Positions 19,101 through 25,479 of a DNA stretch of 64,000 nucleotides are shown here, piece by piece. The notes under the pieces are model-generated. The model was not told the DNA's origin, did no database searches, and saw only the letters and a program-made list of their open reading frames with translations. The position numbers were made by a program, and so were the translations under genes. How positions within the stretch are numbered: the first letter of the stretch is position 1; each line of letters begins with the position of its first letter. This DNA is from Meira nashicola (lineage: Eukaryota; Basidiomycota; Exobasidiomycetes; Exobasidiales; Brachybasidiaceae), in contig BCJU01000001.1 in the NCBI GenBank assembly GCA_001600355.1, forward strand, positions 1,571,178 to 1,635,177. The letters are read 5' to 3'.

Positions 19101-19184
19101 TCCGAATGGACAGCCAAATTCTGACGGCAATTCTCGTTTCATCAGCACAGACTTTAGCACTTTATCAGTGTAATCGAAGTACAT
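16116..19184 (-). CDS. Bifunctional fusion: cystathionine beta-lyase + mevalonate kinase
   Basis: One uninterrupted 1022-residue frame contains two complete enzymes. Residues about 125-510 are a PLP-dependent Cys/Met-metabolism enzyme of the fungal cystathionine beta-lyase (STR3/metG) type, which would make homocysteine, pyruvate and ammonia. SGTKYLSGH holds the PLP lysine Lys330; SRSGNPTR (167-174), ETPTNP (274-279) and the VNSLISMPCLMSHAS segment are intact. Residues about 591-1000 are mevalonate kinase (ERG12), a GHMP kinase: PGKVILFGEHAVVHG (598-612), PIGAGLGSSAS (727-737), the catalytic Asp788 in NPSGVDNA and KLTGAGGGGC (926-935). The linker 511-590 has no methionine, so the kinase has no start of its own. 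The ATG at 19184 is the first in frame after an upstream TAG. It also follows a TATA-like element at 19301-19310 with no earlier ATG after that element. Residues 1-124 are an extension of unknown role. No peroxisomal SKL-type tail is seen. Confidence 0.93.
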   Translation of the reverse strand: MYFDYTDKVLKSVLMKRELPSEFGCPFGSGGLNEEELLQPSSSSTRFSLADTLVVYRYQALLDCDTMSMYSSDGGTVTPGFSVSTSQEPSESSAPTSPGPSSLHDAEGVSKNLRPQDRRSGPSGYRFSTTCATVDDPNHKDQYGASSAPIYMSSTFKGLPGAEFDYSRSGNPTRSMLQHHLCQLQNCRYSFAVSSGMACLDVITRNLKPGERIVAGDDLYGGTNRLLVYLATHGGIATDHVDTTDASKVEEILQKRAQDHALGQSGPVKMVLLETPTNPLLKICDLERCARAAKKYAPDAWVVVDNTMMSPYLMRPLELGVDVVYDSGTKYLSGHHDLMAGVVACDRDDIGKQIAFTINSIGNALTPMDSFLLLRGIKTLAVRMDRQQTNAMQVASYLSALGFKVNFPGLASHPGKEIHDAQASGPGSVLSFETGDKELSERIVGATRLWGISVSFGCVNSLISMPCLMSHASIDPKVRAARRLPEDLIRLCVGIEDCRDLIEDLEAALLQAGAIRRRSVRSATALGELGRVANNSAVSPAGAGAVFERVFGDQTTVDQDIVKLTEGVDINKVETRGGDNEQPKDSGHSPTTLIVSAPGKVILFGEHAVVHGVRAVAASVALRCYALVEARKDDIISLNLPDLNVKHEWRLSELPWSSVPSNVDVLSPGVELDEKLHKAIEGVVGLVAGESERSHAASVAFLYLFLLISSSAAPKVGQTFTLRSALPIGAGLGSSASLSGCLASALLVTHGHVGLPKENKLPLTDTALINKYSFLSEKVIHGNPSGVDNAVAVHGGAIAFERPSVRTGRTEALLERLNGFKSFRFLLTNTQVGRDTKSLVAGVGERLKADPQGMGARLEAIQVISHKASVLLGQSKVTQDRSTELQVMANLIDENHQHLVDMGVSHSSLELIRKTTAAAPFNLSTKLTGAGGGGCAVTLVPDSMSETILQQLKDALEQQGFACYETTVGGPGVGILASHSRALDQDKLESARAQFHAQAELTDEDRSRFAQWIDGQGEWIHS

Positions 19185-19351
19185 TTTACCTGTCTAATTT
19201 GGCGCCGGCGCGCTTAATGGGGCTTCTAAAAATTGCGTGCTGCCACAGTGAGGTTCTTCTCTGCTTTAAAATTCTGACTCTCCTTTTTCAACGTTTGGCA
19301 TTATATATTACAAAGTGATGAATGCGAATATTATACAAATGCAATTTGAGC

Positions 19352-20281
19352 TTACTTTTTCTTTTTCCGTTTGCTTACTTTTCTCATTCGATTTCTGTCA
19401 TGTTTGTTGGCTTCTAGTCTTTCCTCCTTTCGTCTTTCCGCCCATTTTAATTTCTTTTCCTTGATTTTTGCTTTTGCTTTTGCTCTCTCCAATTTGCTTT
19501 CATAATAAAATTTTGAAGATTTCTTCTTCTTTCCATTCGATTCATCTTCATCCTTGCCATCCTCTTTAGTACCTGATTCATTGTGGTCATAAAATTGAGG
19601 AACCTCAATCGTTTCTTCTGCATCTAACAACTTGCTAATCTTTCTAGCGTCTGTTAGATTTTTTGCACTTTTTGTTACCGGCTGCTTTGTTGCACTTTTT
19701 AACTTTTTTGCTGCTCTTCTTGAGCTAGGTGGAAGAGAGTCTTGTAGCTTTTTTATTTTTGCAGCAGCTTTCTCTTTTACCAATCTCTCTGCATCCTCTT
19801 CTTCTTCTGGATTCCATTCTTGTACTGTTACAGTGGTATGATGTTCTTCTGTTTCATAAGCTGAAGGAGATTGTTCTCTCTGATCTTCCTCCACTTCTTC
19901 GTCTTCATCTTCATCCTCATCTTCGCCATTACCGTATGCAATCTTTTCCATTCGAACATTTTCTGCTGCTTGTTCCAATCTAGCTTTACGTGTTTCAGCT
20001 CGAGATTGTCTTCTTTCCTCTTTTTCCCGCTCCAACGCTTTCTTTTTTACAGTCTCTATTCTTGCTTGTTTTCTCTTTCTGAAACCTGTCAAAAATTCTC
20101 TCCTTGCATCTTCATCGAATAAAACAGGTTCGGTAGCCCTTTTCCGTCTATTTGGAGGAAGAACTTGTTTTACTGATTTGCTCTTCTTTACTGTTTTGCC
20201 CTTTCCTTTATTCGCTTGCTGTTGAGATACAGTATAAGCTAAAAGAGGAGGAGGCGATGGTGGCCTTTCTTCATCAGCCAT
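19352..20281 (-). CDS. NOL12/Rrp17-like nucleolar rRNA-processing protein
   Basis: A 309-residue, very charged protein. The family signature FDEDARREFLTGFRKRK, followed by a long Arg/Lys/Glu helix, matches nucleolar protein 12 (yeast Rrp17), an RNA-binding 5'-3' exonuclease factor in 60S ribosome assembly. An acidic stretch (EDEDEDEDEEVEED) and a lysine-rich C-terminus ending in KRKKKK, a likely nuclear/nucleolar signal, frame the middle. The start at 20281 is chosen because residues upstream of it in the open frame are hydrophobic, unlike this family. The gene is divergent from MetRS. Only 167 bp separates its stop from the start of the downstream fusion gene on the same strand. Confidence 0.85.
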   Translation of the reverse strand: MADEERPPSPPPLLAYTVSQQQANKGKGKTVKKSKSVKQVLPPNRRKRATEPVLFDEDARREFLTGFRKRKQARIETVKKKALEREKEERRQSRAETRKARLEQAAENVRMEKIAYGNGEDEDEDEDEEVEEDQREQSPSAYETEEHHTTVTVQEWNPEEEEDAERLVKEKAAAKIKKLQDSLPPSSRRAAKKLKSATKQPVTKSAKNLTDARKISKLLDAEETIEVPQFYDHNESGTKEDGKDEDESNGKKKKSSKFYYESKLERAKAKAKIKEKKLKWAERRKEERLEANKHDRNRMRKVSKRKKKK

Positions 20282-20624
20282 TTTGCTACTTATTGATGAT
20301 ATGATGATTTGGCAGAAAGAATACAAGAATAGGTGGAGAATTTTGAATATAGAAAATGCATTGGAAATAAATGCCAAAAAATATTTCTACACGTGAAGCG
20401 TCGGCGCCAAAAAAAAATTGAGAAGAAAGAGTGCACAGTCTAATGCACTACCGCAAAAAAACACTATTGCTCTTTTGGGCAATTAAGGTTTATGTATCAG
20501 GCAGCCAAGCACACGAGTCACAAACAAGGAAACGGGTTCAAGCGCTCGTAATTGTTGATCTTGCGGACACACTTGTGTCTTGTGCCACCATCTTAAAGCA
20601 TTTTTAAGAGATCAATACATCGTA
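20282..20624. promoter_or_regulatory. Divergent promoter NOL12-like / MES1
   Basis: 343 bp shared by two translation-related genes. TTTGGCGCC occurs on the minus strand (20411-20403) next to an A-rich tract. Pairing a ribosome-assembly gene with a tRNA synthetase on one bidirectional promoter suggests joint growth control (inference). Confidence 0.4.
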
Positions 20625-22865
20625 ATGGCGTCACCTTTTCCGGTCACATTACCGGAATCGTCCACAAGAAGAATCTCCAGCAAAGATATCCTAATTAAGA
20701 CGACGAGACCATCAGAAGATACACCTGCTTCGGAAAGACCTGTCATCTTGCCAGAACCTGGAAGAAAGAATGTTTTGATCACATCAGCTTTACCCTATGT
20801 CAATAATGTGCCGCATTTGGGAAACATTGTCGGTTCAACTTTGAGTGCTGATTGTTATGCAAGATATTCACGTTCCAGAGGTCGCAGTACTGTATATGTT
20901 TGTGGTACAGACGAATATGGAACCGCTTCAGAAACACAAGCGTTGAAGGAAGGTGTCACTCCACAACAATTAGTCGATAAATATCATGTGCTACACGCTC
21001 AAGTATATAAATGGTTCAAGATCGGTTTCGATCATTTTGGTAGAACAACGACTCCTGCTCAAACGGAAATTTGCCAAGAAGTCTTTTTGGATTTGTACAA
21101 CAACGGATTTTTAGAAGAACGAGACGTTCGTCAATTATGGTGTCCAAAGGATGAACGATTCTTGGCGGACCGATATGTAGAAGGTATATGTCCAAAGTGC
21201 GGTTACGATGACGCACGTGGAGATCAATGCGATAAATGCGGTCAATTATTAGATGCTGTTGATCTTATTCAACCCCGCTGCAAGACGTGCAATTCCACAC
21301 CAGTACAAAAGGATTCCAGACATATGTTCTTGCGCATTGACGTATTACAGAAAGAAACTGAAGAGTGGGCAAGAGATGCAGCTATACGTGGAGGATGGAG
21401 TGCAAACTCTAGACATATCACAGAGAGTTGGTTCAAAGAAGGATTGCGACCTTTCAGTCTTTCGCGTGATCTCAAATGGGGTGTGCCTGTGCCACTAAAG
21501 GATTTCGAGAACAAGGTGTTGTACGTATGGTTCGATGCACCGATTGGATACCCTTCCATCACAGCGAATTATACAAGCGAATGGGAGAAATGGTGGAGAG
21601 ATCCAGAGAATGTGAGATTATTCCAATTCATGGGCAAGGATAACGTTAGATTCCATACTGTCATTTTCCCTTCATGCCTGATCGGTACAAGGAAGAATTG
21701 GACAAAATTGCACCATATCAACACAACCGATTATCTTCAGTACGAATCTGGTAAATTCTCAAAGTCTCGGAATATTGGTGTGTTCGGAGATAAAGCTGGC
21801 TCGATTGGCGTACCACCAGATGTTTGGCGATTCTATCTTTTGGTAAACCGACCTGAGACGGGTGATTCGCTCTTCAGTTGGAACGACTTTATCGCAAGGA
21901 ACAACAATGAGCTGTTGAGTAATTTGGGAAACTTTGTTAACAGAACACTAAAATTCTTGGCTGCCAAATATGACTCTATGCTACCGGCCGTTCCGGAAGG
22001 AAAAGGATTGCGAGAGGGACCAGAACCTTTGGTAGTGAACAAAGATGCTACAGATCCATTCTCAACCTTTATCCGAGATGTGAATGACCTTTTGACCAAT
22101 TATGCCACAGCTATGGACGCCGTCAAACTTCGCCTTGGTTTATTAACAGCCATGCAAATCAGTCAAAGGGGAAACGTATTCTTGTCCGAAGTGCGTTTAG
22201 ATAATGCGCTTTTCAATGACAAAAAGGCAGATTGTGATGCAGCTATGCTATTGGCTGTCAACTTGATTTACGTTTTATCTTCTGTCTTTCATCCTTTCAT
22301 GCCCGATACTACTGATTCTATTTGCCAACAATTAGACGCAAATCCACGTTTATTGCCCGTCGAAGATCGTGGAGTGATTGATGCAGATCAACAACATCGT
22401 ATCGCAAGTGAAAAGGGACCATTGAAGGCATCGTTCGCTTTAGACCTTTTACCTGGACATAAGATTAACAAGCCTGCCCATTTATTCAGTCGTATTGATG
22501 AAAAGAAGGAAAATGAATGGCGTCAAATGTTTGGCGGACAACAAGATGATAAAGCTGCTGCAGATGCCAAGCCAGCTATTAGCAAAAAACAAGCAGCTAA
22601 AGCGGCCAAAGCAGCAAAAAAAGCAGCTGAACCGAAAGTTAAAAATCCAACTCCCGAATATATTGCATTGGAAGAACAGGTGAAAGAACAAGGAGATGTG
22701 GTTAAAAAGTTGAAAGAAGAAGCAAAGAAAGCCGGTGCAAATGCAAATAATTCATCTACAGAAGTTGAAGCAGAGGTAAGCAAATTATTAAAACTCAAAG
22801 AACAAATGTCAGATTTGGGCGATCAACTTGCTGCATTAGAGCTCAAAGAAGAATCAAAAGCATAA
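20625..22865 (+). CDS. MES1: Cytosolic methionyl-tRNA synthetase with C-terminal WHEP domain
   Basis: A 746-residue class I aminoacyl-tRNA synthetase that charges tRNA-Met. The HIGH-type motif is HLGN (64-67) in PYVNNVPHLGN, and the KMSKS motif is KFSKS (377-381). Zinc-knuckle cysteines are at 189, 192, 202, 205, 219 and 222. The anticodon-binding domain follows (ARNNNELLSNLGNFVNR). After an Ala/Lys-rich linker, residues about 678-730 (from EYIALEEQVKEQG to VSKLLKLKEQM) form a helical hairpin of the WHEP type. Such a domain is found at the C-terminus of animal MetRS but not in yeast Mes1, which has an N-terminal GST-like domain instead. The start at 20625 (gtaATGG) is chosen over an ATG at 20580 that only adds an unlikely extension. 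No mitochondrial presequence is seen. Confidence 0.95.
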   Translation: MASPFPVTLPESSTRRISSKDILIKTTRPSEDTPASERPVILPEPGRKNVLITSALPYVNNVPHLGNIVGSTLSADCYARYSRSRGRSTVYVCGTDEYGTASETQALKEGVTPQQLVDKYHVLHAQVYKWFKIGFDHFGRTTTPAQTEICQEVFLDLYNNGFLEERDVRQLWCPKDERFLADRYVEGICPKCGYDDARGDQCDKCGQLLDAVDLIQPRCKTCNSTPVQKDSRHMFLRIDVLQKETEEWARDAAIRGGWSANSRHITESWFKEGLRPFSLSRDLKWGVPVPLKDFENKVLYVWFDAPIGYPSITANYTSEWEKWWRDPENVRLFQFMGKDNVRFHTVIFPSCLIGTRKNWTKLHHINTTDYLQYESGKFSKSRNIGVFGDKAGSIGVPPDVWRFYLLVNRPETGDSLFSWNDFIARNNNELLSNLGNFVNRTLKFLAAKYDSMLPAVPEGKGLREGPEPLVVNKDATDPFSTFIRDVNDLLTNYATAMDAVKLRLGLLTAMQISQRGNVFLSEVRLDNALFNDKKADCDAAMLLAVNLIYVLSSVFHPFMPDTTDSICQQLDANPRLLPVEDRGVIDADQQHRIASEKGPLKASFALDLLPGHKINKPAHLFSRIDEKKENEWRQMFGGQQDDKAAADAKPAISKKQAAKAAKAAKKAAEPKVKNPTPEYIALEEQVKEQGDVVKKLKEEAKKAGANANNSSTEVEAEVSKLLKLKEQMSDLGDQLAALELKEESKA

Positions 22866-22967
22866 ACATATCGACATTTCCATAAATGTGTTTGCAATAT
22901 TGACTAGCATGTAATTTTCCATTGGCAATTATACAATAAAGTGTATAGAAAAGAGAGAAATTTTAAT

Positions 22968-24209
22968 CTAAAACGTTGCTGATGCGTTTGCAGGTGAAGC
23001 GACACCACCGTAAACGTTCATTGGCCAGCTGCTAAAGTAAAAAGTCCATCTTCTTGTACGTTGAGCATGTTCTGTTAAACTTTCTAAATCAAACATTTCT
23101 CCGATGGGCATACCGAAGAACGATAAAAGTGTTTCATGCAATAAAGTAGAACCTATTGGACAAGGCCATCTTTCTAATGCAGGTTGATCGGATGCAATTG
23201 CAGCGAAATGATTATCCCAAATCCATTCTAACATATGTTCACCTTGTTCAAGTCCTGCAAGAGTTGGAGAAGGTTGTTTAGCCCATTGTTCACGTTCATG
23301 AACGGTTGAATTTTGATACCTTTGTACGAATCCAGCACGAATCAAAAGAATATCACCTTGACGAAATCGAACGCCTTGAGCACGAGCAACTTCTTTTAAA
23401 ACGTCTAAAGTGATTGCATGAGTTGAAACGGGATCATAAGGTTGACGACCATGTTTACGCCAAAGATAACCCCAAACGTCTAACAAAACACCACGTCCTA
23501 CGATTCCATGTTGCGCCCAATTTTGAATGCCCAATTGAGCTGCGTGTGATTTTACATCTGCATATGGATTTTGTGTATGTGTGATTTGATCAAAAGTAGA
23601 ATGAATATCTTTTCTTGGAATACCTTGATAAAAGCAATTAAGTGAAATATGACCATAATGACGCATACCGTCCCATTGAGTACCACTTTGAGTATTAATG
23701 TGTAATTCATCATCGGAAAGTGGACCTTGACTTGGATCATCGTTTTCAGTTCTTGATTCAACATGATATCCTTTACGTTTCATCGTATCTTGAACTGCTT
23801 TCCTTCTTTGAGAGAAATCATTTGCACGTCTTGCAAGTAATTTATGTTGAGCAGATCGACGACCAAAGAAAGGCGTAAGAGGTAAATGAATTGGCCAATT
23901 AAGTGAAATTGCATGACCTGTTCTAATTTCTTCTTTTGCTGTTTTTGCAATCAAATGATCAGTTAAAAGGTTTACCGTACCTAATTGATCTCCAGTTCCG
24001 AAAACGTTCCATGCACAGCCAGGAAATCCACCTTCTCGAGGTAATTCTTTAAATGTAGGAAGATGACGCCAATCTTTTTGAGGACGTGAAGAAGGCATTG
24101 GTCTTCTAGCAATCGTTTGAACGGAAGCTGAAGTTACACTACCCAATTGACCCGCAATAGCTGCCAAACGTCGTGTTGAGCTGTCGTGTTGATGTTTATC
24201 GGGCGACAT
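22968..24209 (-). CDS. Cyclase-family (kynurenine formamidase-like) metal-dependent hydrolase
   Basis: A 413-residue protein of the cyclase superfamily, metal-dependent hydrolases related to bacterial kynurenine formamidase. Recognisable parts are GCAWNVFGTGDQLGTVNLL near residue 60, the core NTQSGTQWDGMRHYGH, GRGVLLDVWG, and the later GDILLIRAGFVQRY. In the bacterial motif HxGTHxDxxxH the positions are His; here they read QSGTQWDGMRH. The fungal branch of the family commonly has SGTQWD, so metal coordination may differ. The substrate is unknown. ATG 24209 is the only in-frame ATG at the start. Confidence 0.8.
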   Translation of the reverse strand: MSPDKHQHDSSTRRLAAIAGQLGSVTSASVQTIARRPMPSSRPQKDWRHLPTFKELPREGGFPGCAWNVFGTGDQLGTVNLLTDHLIAKTAKEEIRTGHAISLNWPIHLPLTPFFGRRSAQHKLLARRANDFSQRRKAVQDTMKRKGYHVESRTENDDPSQGPLSDDELHINTQSGTQWDGMRHYGHISLNCFYQGIPRKDIHSTFDQITHTQNPYADVKSHAAQLGIQNWAQHGIVGRGVLLDVWGYLWRKHGRQPYDPVSTHAITLDVLKEVARAQGVRFRQGDILLIRAGFVQRYQNSTVHEREQWAKQPSPTLAGLEQGEHMLEWIWDNHFAAIASDQPALERWPCPIGSTLLHETLLSFFGMPIGEMFDLESLTEHAQRTRRWTFYFSSWPMNVYGGVASPANASATF

Positions 24210-24596
24210 GATGAAGAGAGAGTATAAAATATATGAAAAGAACAATTCTCGATGATGGTCAAGAGTGTATACTTTGCTCGCTAAAGAGACCCTTTAATCT
24301 CTATGTACATAGGTATCTACATACTTTGATATGCATGCACTGCACAGGGCAGCATACATACATACACCTACAGTATGCGAAGCTTAATTTTTCCCCGCTT
24401 AGTGTGGGGTTTTTGCTCGGCGAGATTCTTCAAGATTAAGGCAAACAGCACACGTTTCATATTGCAAGCAGGGGCGGCGCGGAAATGAAAATCAAGCTTC
24501 GCTCGCGTATTTTTATATAATCACATTTAACAAGGTGACCTTATCTATCATTGCGTTCTAAAAATACATCTTTACATAAATAAATAAAAAACACCT
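24210..24596. other. Intergenic region with CATA repeat
   Basis: 387 bp between two minus-strand genes. It holds a TATAAAATATAT tract at 24223-24234, a short CATA repeat at 24353-24365 and a GC-rich patch near 24470. No gene seen. Confidence 0.4.
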
Positions 24597-25183
24597 TTAA
24601 ATTTTTGATGTTTCCAATCCTAAATGATCAAGAAAAGCTTGAGAGTATCGAACACATTGTTTATATGCAGCTTGAAATCCATGATCTCCTCCATAATATG
24701 GATCTTGAATTGGCTTCTTATCATCACTGTAGAGAGGAAAATCTTGAATCAAGGTCAATATATGCGCTGATTGAAAAGAAGCATTTCATTCTTGTATACT
24801 CACAATTCACCAAATAGATATACTTCTGCTTTGCTTGATCTTGGTTTCATTTGTTGTAAATTACGTACATTATTAGCATCCATTCCAAAGATTACGTTAA
24901 ATTCATCAAAATCAGATCCACGAACTTTACGTGAGACACCATTTATTGGAACTTTATTCTGTTTACAAACAGCAATCGTTCTGTCATCATATCCATCTCC
25001 TGCATGATAAGCTCCCGTTCCGCATGAATCAATTCGTCCAAATTTAGATGATAATCCATTCTTTTCCACCATTTGATTAAATACAGCTTCGGCTAATGGA
25101 CTTCTGCAAATGTTGCCCAAACAGACAAATAAGACATTAATCTTTTCATTGTCAGCTGCACTTTTGTTCGATTTTGATGTCAT
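24597..25183 (-). CDS. LTP1: Low-molecular-weight protein tyrosine phosphatase (two exons)
   Basis: A two-exon gene: exon 1 is 25183-24804 and exon 2 is 24726-24597, with a 77-nt intron (GTGAGT...CTACAG, branch-like TTGAC). The spliced frame is 510 nt, 169 residues. The P-loop CLGNICRS (Cys21 to Arg27) is the CX5R catalytic site. The second exon restores the family's C-terminal DPYYGG motif, whose Asp135 is the general acid. The enzyme dephosphorylates phosphotyrosine by a cysteinyl-phosphate intermediate in the cytosol. Without splicing the frame stops at the intron and lacks the essential aspartate, which supports the intron. Confidence 0.93.
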
Positions 25184-25479
25184 CTTCCAAGCAAAATCTT
25201 GTGGTGGAGTTAAGCAAGAACACTTTTGTCAAAACGCAATCTTCTAAAATTGCACGTGTTGTCTAACACCCAAAAGGCGTGTTTTAAGCTTAGTTTGCTT
25301 TATTCATTTCGAAACGGAAACGGCGCCGCGCTTTCCGGGGATACACTACACAAGTGCGGGGAAGTAGTAATTTAGTCTTACACCTGCAAAGTACGCCAAG
25401 TGAAAGAAGGAAGCCTGCTCTTTATACCTACTTCTTTTCTTCTTACTTTTTTCACCTTTTCATATCATCTCACCAAATT
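25184..25479. promoter_or_regulatory. Divergent promoter LTP1 / MCC alpha
   Basis: 296 bp with a GC-rich patch including CGGCGCCG around 25321-25328 and a CT-rich leader (25430-25470) just before the carboxylase ATG. No gene. Confidence 0.4.

Noticed and set aside
19100..19190. AG/GTAAAATG at the fusion gene's start as a splice donor of a 5' intron
   Set aside because: The nearest acceptor (CTTAG) has its branch-like CTGAT only a few bases away; ATG 19184 already explains the frame.
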